Shown piece after piece: positions 53,323-62,353 of a DNA stretch of 64,000 nt (the first letter of the stretch is position 1; each line of letters opens with the position of its first letter). Below the pieces are notes generated by a model. That model was given only the letters and a program-made list of their open reading frames with translations. It was not told the DNA's origin and did no database searches. Made by a program: the position numbers and the translations under genes. Origin of the DNA: Alphaproteobacteria bacterium (lineage in GTDB: Bacteria; Pseudomonadota; Alphaproteobacteria; Rhodobacterales; Rhodobacteraceae); NCBI GenBank assembly GCA_030428355.1, contig JAUIBL010000015.1, positions 16,076 through 80,075 of the forward strand, written 5' to 3'.

Positions 53323-54354
53323 ATGTCCCCAGTCGAAACCCAGATGCGGCGCGAGGTGCTCGAGATCCCTCATGCGGTCAAACGCCTGCTCGACAATGGA
53401 GGTGACGACATCCAGCGCGCGGCGCATGCCATCCGCGACCGGGATCCCACAGTCCTTGTCAGCGTGGCGCGGGGGTCGTCGGACCATGTGGCAACCTATC
53501 TGAAATACGCGGCAGAGCTGTTGACCGGCACACCCATGGCATCGGTCGGGCCGTCCATCGCATCGATCTACAAGCGACAGTTGCGGTTGAACGGCAGTGT
53601 GTGCCTGTCGGTCTCGCAATCCGGCAGAAGTCCCGACATCGTGGATATGACCCGAATGGCCCGGGACGGCGGGGCCTTGACGCTTGCCATGACCAACCAT
53701 CCGGATAGCCCGCTGGCACAGGTGGCTGACCATACGCTGAACCTGCACGCGGGTCCCGAACTCAGTGTCGCAGCGACAAAGACTTTCGTGAATTCGGCTG
53801 TAGCCGGGATCTGGTTGCTCGCCGAATGGGCCGGGGATACCGCCCTCTGCGCTGCGATCCGGGATTTGCCCGGGCGATTGGACGAGGCCATTGGCCAGGA
53901 TTGGTCGCAGGTTCCGAACGCCTTGGGTGAGCGCAATTCGATCTATTGTCTCGGGCGCGGTCCCGCCTATGCGATTTCGAACGAGGCGGCGCTCAAGTTC
54001 AAGGAGACCTGCCAGATCCACGCGGAATCCTATTCTTCGGCCGAGGTTTTGCATGGTCCGGTCTCTATCGTGGATCGGGGCTTTCCGGTGATCGCCTTCG
54101 CCGCAGAGGACATGGCCGAACCCGCTCTGGCCGAGGTTGCGGACGAGATCGCCGGGAAAGGCGCCAGTGTCTTCGGCACGTCCACGCGACTGCATCACGC
54201 AACGCCTCTTCCCACCACGCGCACCGGCCATCCGCTGACCGATCCGATCGCGCTGATCGCGAGTTTCTATGCCATGGTTGAACAGGTGGCCACGTCGGGC
54301 GGGATCGATCCGGACGCGCCGCGTCATCTCAGCAAAGTGACGGAAACCAGATGA
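53323..54354 (+). CDS. SIS domain sugar-phosphate isomerase/deaminase (NagB-II/AgaS-like)
   Basis: The 343-residue protein has two SIS domains and no glutaminase part: VSVARGSSDHVATYLKYAAE, SVSQSGRSPDIVDMTRMA, KTFVNSAVAGIWLLAEWAG, and YCLGRGPAYAISNEAALKFK. This fits glucosamine-6-phosphate deaminases of the NagB-II type. The ATG at 53323 begins MSPVETQMRREV; a longer frame starts at a TTG inside the FNR-type box and is unlikely. It overlaps nagA by 4 bp. It would convert the NagA product to fructose-6-phosphate and ammonia. Confidence 0.9.
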   Translation: MSPVETQMRREVLEIPHAVKRLLDNGGDDIQRAAHAIRDRDPTVLVSVARGSSDHVATYLKYAAELLTGTPMASVGPSIASIYKRQLRLNGSVCLSVSQSGRSPDIVDMTRMARDGGALTLAMTNHPDSPLAQVADHTLNLHAGPELSVAATKTFVNSAVAGIWLLAEWAGDTALCAAIRDLPGRLDEAIGQDWSQVPNALGERNSIYCLGRGPAYAISNEAALKFKETCQIHAESYSSAEVLHGPVSIVDRGFPVIAFAAEDMAEPALAEVADEIAGKGASVFGTSTRLHHATPLPTTRTGHPLTDPIALIASFYAMVEQVATSGGIDPDAPRHLSKVTETR

Positions 54355-55502
54355 TGACGTCTGCCAAGGCCTATACCGGCGCGAGGATCCATGACGGCCA
54401 CAGGCTTATTGCGGATCACGCGCTGCTGATGAGCAAAGGCAAGGGATGCCGGATCGTGCCGGTGGCCGACATACCGCCGGACCACGAACCCGTTGTCCTG
54501 CAAGGCGGAGTGATCGCTCCGGGCTTTGTCGATCTGCAGGTCAATGGCGGTGGCGGCGTTCTGTTCAACGACAGTCCGACAGTGGACACCCTGCGCACCA
54601 TGGCAGAGGCCCATGCCCGTCTCGGCACGGCGGCTTTCCTGCCGACTCTGATCACCGACACCCCCGAGTCAACACGTGCCGCGATCGCAGCGGTTGAGAA
54701 CGCTCTGGCCCAACGTGTGCCGGGAATCATCGGATTGCATCTGGAGGGGCCGCACTTGTCGGTGGCGCGCAAGGGGGCGCATGATGGTGCGTTGATCCGT
54801 CCGATGACGGATGCGGACATGGATCTGTTGGCAACAGCCGCAGAGCGGTTGCCGAACCTCATGGTGACAGTTGCCCCCGAAAGCGTGACGATCGACCAGA
54901 TGCGCCGCCTGTCCGACGTGGGGGTGATCCTGTCGCTGGGCCACACCGATGCAGACCGTGACACCTGTCACGCGGCGTTTGATGCCGGGGTGCGGTGCGT
55001 AACCCATCTTTTCAACGCCATGAGCCAGTTTGGTAGCCGGGAACCCGGTCTTGTCGGTGCAACGCTCGAGCGCGACGATGTCTATGCAGGGCTGATCGCG
55101 GATGGGGTGCATGTGCACCCGTCCAGTATCCGGATCGCGTTGGCGGCAAAGCCGAGTTCCGAGAGGGTGTTCCTGGTGACGGATTCCATGTCGCCGGCGG
55201 GCTCCGGGATCGACCGGTTTCGCCTGAACGGGCGTGATGTGTCGCGACGTGACGGGCGGCTCACGCTGGCAGATGGCACGCTGGCCGGAGCCGATCTGGA
55301 CATGGCCACTGCGCTGCGCGTGATGACCCGTGACGTGGGCGACACGCTGGAACGCGCCCTCCGCCGTGCCACCTCGACCCCTGCCGACCTTCTGCGGGAT
55401 GCCGCGGGGGTAGGGGCCATCGGGCCGACGACGGACTGGGTCGTCTACCTTGCCCCGGACACTGCGGATGGCCTGACTATGACACGGCTCGGTGCAGACT
55501 GA
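54351..55502 (+). CDS. nagA: N-acetylglucosamine-6-phosphate deacetylase
   Basis: The 383-residue amidohydrolase removes acetate from GlcNAc-6-P. It shows PGFVDLQVNGGGGVLFND, GLHLEGPHLSVARKGAHDG with the metal-binding Glu, LSLGHTDADRDT and CVTHLFNAMS with the two His ligands, and LVTDSMSPAG with the catalytic Asp. Its start overlaps the SIS gene (ATGA), and its last 26 bp overlap the end of the RTX gene on the other strand. No GlcNAc transporter or kinase is nearby. Confidence 0.94.
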   Translation: MMTSAKAYTGARIHDGHRLIADHALLMSKGKGCRIVPVADIPPDHEPVVLQGGVIAPGFVDLQVNGGGGVLFNDSPTVDTLRTMAEAHARLGTAAFLPTLITDTPESTRAAIAAVENALAQRVPGIIGLHLEGPHLSVARKGAHDGALIRPMTDADMDLLATAAERLPNLMVTVAPESVTIDQMRRLSDVGVILSLGHTDADRDTCHAAFDAGVRCVTHLFNAMSQFGSREPGLVGATLERDDVYAGLIADGVHVHPSSIRIALAAKPSSERVFLVTDSMSPAGSGIDRFRLNGRDVSRRDGRLTLADGTLAGADLDMATALRVMTRDVGDTLERALRRATSTPADLLRDAAGVGAIGPTTDWVVYLAPDTADGLTMTRLGAD

Positions 55503-58500
55503 CCCCGCCTGACATATGTCCCCGTACGGCAAGCGCGAGACCCGGAACACAGTGCCGACGCTTTCGCGCCTTGAGTGCTTTCAGATGGTCAGGCAGATGT
55601 GCCGACCGGGCAAAGTTACGGGCTTTCGCCCCATAGGCGTGCTCGGCCGTGCGCGACCGCAACTCCGGGAACAATTCGAAGATCTCGCTCTGCGCGTCGG
55701 TGTTCAGGGCCGCCATGGCGAAACTCCCCGGGAAAAAGCTTTCCGAGGGGGCGCCATTCGCGAACACGATCTGGTGGTCCTCGAACAGGAGGTGGAAATA
55801 GGTCACCTGACGACAGCCTTTCATCACCCGCGCCGCACCTCCTTGCATTTTTGCAAGGTGGGTCGCCCGGACCAGCGTCTCGTCGCCGTCGAGGTCGAAC
55901 AGCACGCCGTGCTGCGGTGACACGATCAACGGTGCATCGCCTCCTGTCAGGTCGGGGGACAGCAGGATCGGCCGCAGTTTCGGGTTGCGCAGCAGGTCCG
56001 CCGTGCCGATATGCCGATGCCCGATCCAGCGCAGGGTCTGTACGCCGTTGTCGCGCGTGATGATCCGGTCACCGATGTGCAGTGTCTCGATGGGACGTTC
56101 GCCCGCCTCGGTCAGGATGCGCGTGCCGGATGCGAAACACACCACGCCGGTATTTTCCACCGTGAAGAAGCTTGTGTCGCCGACCCCGTTGGTAAAGGCC
56201 ACACCACCGCCGCCGAAACTCGCGTTGTTCGAATAATCGACCGTTCCGCCAAGCAGGGTGCTGTTGGACTGGTTGAGAACGCCGTCATCGTTGAAGTCGG
56301 CGGTCAATTCCCAGATGTCGTCATAGAAAGCCGACAGGTCGATCCGGTCGTTGTTGGTGAAGTCGCCGTCATTCAGCGTGCCGGAGTTGCCGAAGTTGAA
56401 ATCGGTGATCGTGTCGGTGCCGTCACCCGCGACGTAGACGAACGTGTCGTTGCCAGTGCCGCCGGTGAGTTGGTCGTCGCCCGTCCCGCCGGTCAGCGTG
56501 TCATTGCCCGACCAACCATCCAGCGTGTCGTTTCCGACGCCGCCGTCAAGCTGGTCATTACCGTCAGCCGCATAGAGGAAGTCTGCGCCATCGCCGCCGT
56601 CGAGCACGTCATCGCCGCCGCCGGCGCTCAGCGAGTCATCGCCCGCGCCACCGCGCAGGGTGTCGTTGCCGATGTCGCTGCCGCCCAGAAGCGTATCGTT
56701 GCCGTCACCCCCTTCGAGCGAGTCCGCCCCGCTGGCCCCGTCAAGATAGTCGTCGCCGGTGCCGCCGAACATCGTGTCGTTGCCAAGCCAGCCTTCCATG
56801 CTGTCATTGCCGGCATCGCCATACATGACGTCGTCGCCTTCGGCGCCAAACACGCTGTCGGCACCATCGCCACCACGCACGGTGTCGTTTCCGCTGTTAC
56901 CGCTCAGCCAGTCATCGCCCAGACCGCCTTCGACGATGTCATCGCCGCCGCCGCCGCTCAGCGAGTCATTGCCGTCGCCGCCGTCAAGACTGTCGGCCGA
57001 GGTATCCGAGCCGCCGAACAGGGTATCGTTGCCTGCGCCCCCGAGAAGGGTGTCTGACCCGGCCTGCCCATCCAGAAGGTCGTTGTCGATCCCACCGTCC
57101 AGCAGGTCGTTCCCGTCACCGCCATAGAGCGAGTCGTTGTCGTCCTGACCGTAGATGGTGTCGTTGCCGCCATCGCCCATCAACAGGTCCGAGTTGTTGT
57201 CGGGCGCAAGATCGGTGCCGTCATTGGCCAGTTCGTAGGGCGTGTAGAACGGGTAATCGGGGTTGGTCGGCGACACGTCGCCATAGATCACATCGTTGTC
57301 TGCACCGCCGAAGATCGAGTCGTTGCCTTCGTTGCCTTCGAGCGAATCCGCCCCGGCATCCCCGAACACCTCGTCGTCATCAAAGCCGGCATCGACCGTA
57401 TCGGCCCCGTCGCCGCCAAGGATGACATCGTTGTCGTCGCCGGTCAGGATGCTGTCATTGCCGATCCCGCCATCCACGGTGTCGCGGTCGTTGAACGCAT
57501 CCGTGTCGGCCGGATAGTAAAGCGGGTTGCCGGGCGCGCCATAGCCTTCGTCCGGCAAGCCAGTGCCGGGCGAGGTGCGGGTGTTGATGACGTCGTCGCC
57601 TGCGCCGCCAATGACGCTGTCATTGCCTTCGAATCCGATGATCGTGTCGTTGCCGGCATCGCCGATGATCGTGTCATCGCCCGCGCCCGCGTCGAGAAAG
57701 TCATCGCCGCCTTCGCCATAGAGTTGGTCATTGCCGGTGCCACCGGTGACAGAGTCGTTGTCGGCACCCGCGAAGATCAGGTCATTGCCCGATCCACCAG
57801 ACAGAGTGTCATTTCCGCCATCGCCGATGATCGTGTCGTCGCCATCTTCGCCAAAGATGGAATCCGCGCCTGCAAGCCCGTCATCGCCATCCAGCGAGTC
57901 ATTGCCAGCCCCGCCGAAGATGGTGTCATTGCCATCCTGACCGAACACGGTGTCATTGCCGTCACCGCCCAGCACACTGTCGTCGCCGGTCCAGCCGAAG
58001 ACCTGGTCGTCGCCATAGGCAGCCAAGATCGTGTCATTGCCCGCGCCGCCGTCCAGCGTGTCGTTGCCGGCATAGGTGAACAACGCCAGATTGGGGTCGA
58101 ATCCGGGTCCGTTGTCGTGGAAGATGTCAAAAGTCTGCGTGTTGCCGTTGGCATAGGTGACCGTAACGAGGTGGTGTCCCGATGCGATCTGTGAAGACGC
58201 GAGGCCCGCCCACTGTTCAGAGAGCTGAATACGGTCGGTGCCGTAGCTGAACCCTTCAAGGGTCAGGCTGGCAGCGTCGCCGGTTGAGGTGACGAAGACA
58301 ATGTCATACGAGACGTCTGCGTCGTTGGATGTGCCGGATCCGTCGTCAAGTATGATGGTCGCAGACGTGCCTGCCGCCCCAGCAAAGACGAAGGCGTCCG
58401 CGTTGTTCGTGCCTGTGACGGTCGCTCCGTCCGCGACACTCGTTCCGCCAAAGCTGTATTCGGTGATCAGGTCCGCGCCGTCGCCGCCCAAGACACTGTC

Positions 58501-61500
58501 ATTGCCAATGCCACCTTCAAGCACGTCATTGCCCGCGCCACCGTCCAGTGTGTCATCGCCGGACTGGCCGAAGAGACTGTCATCGCCAAGACCGCCGACA
58601 ACGCTGTCCTGATCCGTTCCAGCCCAGATTTCATCCGCGCCAGCTCCGCCGATGAACGTGTCATTGCCCGAGCCATTGGGGCCGAAAATCTCGTCGTCGT
58701 AAATGTCGTCGGCCGGGCTGCCCTGGACGTAGTCGTTGCCGCCACGGGTCTGGATGTAGGTGTAGCCATCATCCAGCGTCGCATCGACGGTGTCGTCGCC
58801 TTGGGTCAGGATCAGCTGTTCGATCCCCGAGAAGGTGACGACATGGCCCGTAACACTGTCGGTGATCGTCCCCGCGCCCTGACCACTGAACACCACGCTG
58901 ACCGCATTCGAGACCGCTGTCAGATCAATCGTGTCGTAGTTTGCACCGGTGGTGAACGTGTCGCCGCCGACGATGGTGTCGTTTCCAAAACTGTCCGTCA
59001 GAAGGAACGTATCGGAATCTGCCCCGCCAGACAGGAAGTCCGCGCCAAGGCCGCCATCCAGCGTATCGTTGCCGCCGCGGGCGTCAATCACGTCATCGCT
59101 GGCACCTCCCAGTACGCTGTCGCCTTGGTCCGTCAGGATAAGCCGTTCGACTTCGGTAAATCCGATGCTGTCCGTGGTGGCGTCAACATCGACCGTACCC
59201 GCCTCGACGCCGGAGTAGATGACCGTCACCGAGGAGTTCAGCGCACTCAGGTCGATGGTGTCGAAATCGAGGCCGGTGGTTACGGTTTCGCCGCCCGCAA
59301 TGGTGTCGTTGCCGAAGCCGTCATTGACAATGAACGTATCGGAATCCGCGCCGCCCGACATGCTGTCATTGTCGATGCCGCCATCCAGCGTATCGTTGCC
59401 GTCACCGCCTTCCAGTGTGTCGTTCCCCGCACTCGCGATGATGAGGTCATCGCCTGTGCCACCGACCAGACTGTCGTCGCCTTCGCCGTTGCGGATCGTG
59501 TCGTTGCCCGCGCCACCGAAAACGGTGTCCGTCCCTGCTCCGGTGGTTAGGCTGTCATCGCCGTCTCCACCGTCGATGAAGTCGTTGCCCGCACCGCCCG
59601 CGATGTTGTCATTACCCGTGCCGCCGTACAGGATGTCGTTTCCGCCCATCCCGTCGATGGTGTCATCCCCCGCTCCGCCATCGATGATATTGCTGAGAGT
59701 GCCGTGATGGGTGGCGTCATAGCCGGTCAGAGAGTCGTTGAACGCGGACCCGAGGATTTCGTCGATGCCGACAATCGTGTCGTTCTCGGCATGGCCGCCA
59801 GCGGCGAATCCAGCCGCACCACCGCCATCGAGAACGATCGTGACCGCTGCATCCGACGCGCTGTAATCGACAAGGTCGGAGTCCTGGTTGCCTTGCAGGA
59901 AGTCTGCGCCGACACTGCCGATCAACGTGTCCTGACCAAGGCCACCGATCATCGTGTCGTTGCCGGTGCCTCCGTCAAGGATGTCATTTCCGGTCCCGGC
60001 GACCATGCTGTCGTTTCCGTCACCGCCAATCAGGGTGTCATTGCCGTCCTCGGCCCAGATCGTGTCGTCGCCCGAGCCCCCCAGCACGCTGTCCGCACCC
60101 GACCCCGCGACCACCTCGTCATTGCCGCCGCCGGCAAGGATCGTGTCGTTGCCAGCCCCCGTCATGATGTCGTCGTCGCCATCCCAGGCGTCGATGCTGT
60201 CGTCCCCGACCGAGGCTTCGGCAGCCGCGTGCATCTGCACGTTGTCCAGAGAGACACCAATCCCGCTGGCATCGCCCAGACCGGCGAAGGTCAGGGTATT
60301 GGACCCGTTTCCCGAGCCGCCGATCAGGTGGAATTCGTAGCTGCGCCAAGCACCATCCACGGTGTCGATCGTGCCCACGACATCTCCGTTCCAGATCACC
60401 TGCATCTGGTTGTCGAGCGTCGTGAGGTCGTTGCCGTTCGCAAGGTCCGCTGCGTCGAAGGTCAGGACATAGACCTGTCCGTCCTGCACACCTGCGACAG
60501 TCTGGCTGACCGCGCTGTTCTGGCCGGGATCGGCCTCGAGGTCGAGCCAGTAGGTCCCGTCGGTGGGTGTCAGACCGCCGCGATTGTCGCTGTGGAATTC
60601 GATGTCGTACCCGTTGAGGTCCGTCCAGCCGGGGGCCGTGCCGCCCGGGCCGAAATAACCCCAGGTGTCCACATTCATTCCCGTCGTGTCCTCGAAGGAC
60701 CCGTTGACGATCAGGTTCGGCCCGGAGGCGACGAAGTCATCGCCAGAAATCGTGTCATTGCCGAATTCGCCGTTGATCGTGTCCGCACCCGTACCGCCGA
60801 AGACGACGTTTTCGCCGGTTCCGGTGTTGATCAGATCGTCGCCCGCCTCGCCATGCAGGGTGTCATTGCCATCATTCGACCAGATCGTGTCGTTACCGGC
60901 ACCGGCGTGAACGGAATCCCCGTCGCCCTGGCCGATCGCGTCGCCATTGTCGACCCAGTCCCCGTCCGTGTCGAAATAGAACTGGCCGATCTGATCGTCA
61001 CCTGCCGTGCCGTCGACAATGCCATCCATGGCCTGCTGAACGACGTTTTCGATCTGGAAGAATTGCAGGATCGAACCATCGTTGAAGGTGACCGTACCGC
61101 TTTCCGCAGTGCTGTAGGAAATCGAGGACACGAACCGCGCATCGACATAGAGCGTGTCGTTGTCGTCTCCGCCCTCACCACCATAGATCGTGTCGCCGCC
61201 ATTGCCCCAAATGCTGTCGGCATCAGTCCCGCCGTCGATGCCGTCGGCACCTTCGCCCCCTGAAAGGATGTCGTACCCGGCATCGCCGGTGAGCCTGTCA
61301 TCCCCCAGATCGCCAACAATGCGGTCATTGTCTTCGTTGCCTTCGATGTAGTCGTCGCCCGCGCCGCCGTCCATCCAGTCGTTGCCGGTCCCGCCGAAAA
61401 CCGAGTCACCGCCACCGTAGCTGAAGACAAGATCGTTGCCGGCATCGCCGAAGATCGTGTCCGATGCGTCGTCTTCCCAACCGCCTTCAAGGTGGTCGGC

Positions 61501-62064
61501 ACCATCGCCGCCGTAGATAAGGTCTGCCCCTGCGCCACCTCTGGCGAAATCGTCGCCCGTTCCAGCGTCGATCGTGTCGTTTCCGCTTTCGCCGAACACC
61601 TGGTCCGCACCTGCGCCGCCATAGAGGACGTCGGCATCGGCACCGCCATAGAGCAGATCCGCGCCATCGCCGCCGTCCATCTGGTCCATGCCGCCATTGC
61701 CGTAGAGCGTATCATCGCCGCCCATGCCTTCCATGCGGTCGCCGCCGGTATTGCCGTCAAGCACCTCGTTTTCGGCCGATCCGGTCACCCGGTCGCCGCT
61801 TTGTGCCCCGGAAATGGTCGTGAAATAGTCCAGCAGCGTGCTGCCACCGAAATTGGCACTGACCCCGGTGACACCGGCTTCTCCGATGGTGAAGGCTGTC
61901 GCGCCGTTATCGATCCAGATGACCCCGGCCGTCTGATCGATAGTGACCGAGTAGGTCGCATCAAGCGCCGAGAAATCCAGAGTATGGCCGGTTCCGGTTT
62001 CAGTAATACCGGACCAGAACGCTGCCGAGTTCCAATTCGACGTCGTGATGATATAGGTGGCCAT
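55477..62064 (-). CDS. Giant RTX calcium-binding protein with C-terminal Hint domain
   Basis: This 2195-residue protein is mostly RTX nonapeptide repeats (GGxGxDxLx), dozens of copies in several blocks, which bind calcium after type I secretion. Other parts: an N-terminal non-RTX region (1-110); a jelly-roll-like insert at about 450-613 (NLIVNGSFEDTTG... DNVQMHAA); a non-RTX module at about 1215-1330 (FSYGTDRIQL... NGNTQTFDIF); and a Hint (hedgehog/intein-type) domain from Cys1976 (CFASGTRILTEAGERPIETL) with SPQHGVLFD. No Sec signal is seen. An AGAAGAG ribosome site precedes the ATG. The Hint part may self-process; no type I secretion genes are in the window. Role unknown: adhesion, surface layer or enzyme scaffold. 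Confidence 0.92.
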   Translation of the reverse strand: MATYIITTSNWNSAAFWSGITETGTGHTLDFSALDATYSVTIDQTAGVIWIDNGATAFTIGEAGVTGVSANFGGSTLLDYFTTISGAQSGDRVTGSAENEVLDGNTGGDRMEGMGGDDTLYGNGGMDQMDGGDGADLLYGGADADVLYGGAGADQVFGESGNDTIDAGTGDDFARGGAGADLIYGGDGADHLEGGWEDDASDTIFGDAGNDLVFSYGGGDSVFGGTGNDWMDGGAGDDYIEGNEDNDRIVGDLGDDRLTGDAGYDILSGGEGADGIDGGTDADSIWGNGGDTIYGGEGGDDNDTLYVDARFVSSISYSTAESGTVTFNDGSILQFFQIENVVQQAMDGIVDGTAGDDQIGQFYFDTDGDWVDNGDAIGQGDGDSVHAGAGNDTIWSNDGNDTLHGEAGDDLINTGTGENVVFGGTGADTINGEFGNDTISGDDFVASGPNLIVNGSFEDTTGMNVDTWGYFGPGGTAPGWTDLNGYDIEFHSDNRGGLTPTDGTYWLDLEADPGQNSAVSQTVAGVQDGQVYVLTFDAADLANGNDLTTLDNQMQVIWNGDVVGTIDTVDGAWRSYEFHLIGGSGNGSNTLTFAGLGDASGIGVSLDNVQMHAAAEASVGDDSIDAWDGDDDIMTGAGNDTILAGGGNDEVVAGSGADSVLGGSGDDTIWAEDGNDTLIGGDGNDSMVAGTGNDILDGGTGNDTMIGGLGQDTLIGSVGADFLQGNQDSDLVDYSASDAAVTIVLDGGGAAGFAAGGHAENDTIVGIDEILGSAFNDSLTGYDATHHGTLSNIIDGGAGDDTIDGMGGNDILYGGTGNDNIAGGAGNDFIDGGDGDDSLTTGAGTDTVFGGAGNDTIRNGEGDDSLVGGTGDDLIIASAGNDTLEGGDGNDTLDGGIDNDSMSGGADSDTFIVNDGFGNDTIAGGETVTTGLDFDTIDLSALNSSVTVIYSGVEAGTVDVDATTDSIGFTEVERLILTDQGDSVLGGASDDVIDARGGNDTLDGGLGADFLSGGADSDTFLLTDSFGNDTIVGGDTFTTGANYDTIDLTAVSNAVSVVFSGQGAGTITDSVTGHVVTFSGIEQLILTQGDDTVDATLDDGYTYIQTRGGNDYVQGSPADDIYDDEIFGPNGSGNDTFIGGAGADEIWAGTDQDSVVGGLGDDSLFGQSGDDTLDGGAGNDVLEGGIGNDSVLGGDGADLITEYSFGGTSVADGATVTGTNNADAFVFAGAAGTSATIILDDGSGTSNDADVSYDIVFVTSTGDAASLTLEGFSYGTDRIQLSEQWAGLASSQIASGHHLVTVTYANGNTQTFDIFHDNGPGFDPNLALFTYAGNDTLDGGAGNDTILAAYGDDQVFGWTGDDSVLGGDGNDTVFGQDGNDTIFGGAGNDSLDGDDGLAGADSIFGEDGDDTIIGDGGNDTLSGGSGNDLIFAGADNDSVTGGTGNDQLYGEGGDDFLDAGAGDDTIIGDAGNDTIIGFEGNDSVIGGAGDDVINTRTSPGTGLPDEGYGAPGNPLYYPADTDAFNDRDTVDGGIGNDSILTGDDNDVILGGDGADTVDAGFDDDEVFGDAGADSLEGNEGNDSIFGGADNDVIYGDVSPTNPDYPFYTPYELANDGTDLAPDNNSDLLMGDGGNDTIYGQDDNDSLYGGDGNDLLDGGIDNDLLDGQAGSDTLLGGAGNDTLFGGSDTSADSLDGGDGNDSLSGGGGDDIVEGGLGDDWLSGNSGNDTVRGGDGADSVFGAEGDDVMYGDAGNDSMEGWLGNDTMFGGTGDDYLDGASGADSLEGGDGNDTLLGGSDIGNDTLRGGAGDDSLSAGGGDDVLDGGDGADFLYAADGNDQLDGGVGNDTLDGWSGNDTLTGGTGDDQLTGGTGNDTFVYVAGDGTDTITDFNFGNSGTLNDGDFTNNDRIDLSAFYDDIWELTADFNDDGVLNQSNSTLLGGTVDYSNNASFGGGGVAFTNGVGDTSFFTVENTGVVCFASGTRILTEAGERPIETLHIGDRIITRDNGVQTLRWIGHRHIGTADLLRNPKLRPILLSPDLTGGDAPLIVSPQHGVLFDLDGDETLVRATHLAKMQGGAARVMKGCRQVTYFHLLFEDHQIVFANGAPSESFFPGSFAMAALNTDAQSEIFELFPELRSRTAEHAYGAKARNFARSAHLPDHLKALKARKRRHCVPGLALAVRGHMSGGVSLHRAVS

Positions 62065-62353
62065 TACTCTTCTACCTCAGGCGAACAACTGCGCACACCT
62101 GTCAACGACGCAAAAAGGCATATGTTTATAAGCCACAGCAGGCGGTTGCGCGCCCTGTCTGCCTGATAAAACGCACCTGTCATCAACTCGTATGCTCCAG
62201 CACTGGACTTCCGGTCCGGAGAACCCCGAAGGCCTTGCTGGCCAAGCACGCGGGTTCCCCTGTAGCCTTCTGACTATCCGGGAATTGCGGCTACAATTCC
62301 GAACGACTGGGGCAGGGTTGTGGTTTATTGATGCGTGTTTTGGAAACAGTGGC
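62065..62353. promoter_or_regulatory. Gap between the two RTX-Hint genes
   Basis: This 289-bp region has no convincing gene. It separates the upstream truncated RTX gene from the giant RTX gene on the same strand and should contain the promoter of the latter. An 11-bp palindrome, TCCGGTCCGGA, lies at 62211-62221. No clear terminator is seen. Confidence 0.4.

Noticed and set aside
56011..61263. Long rightward open frames across the RTX gene (up to 519 codons)
   Set aside because: They are antisense shadows of repetitive, GC-rich RTX codons, show Val/Ile-rich or Ser/Pro-rich periodic sequence, and have no ribosome sites.
55477..62064. RTX repeat DNA as a CRISPR or satellite array
   Set aside because: The repeats are in-frame 27-bp protein-coding units with variable bases; no constant repeat and unique spacer pattern.
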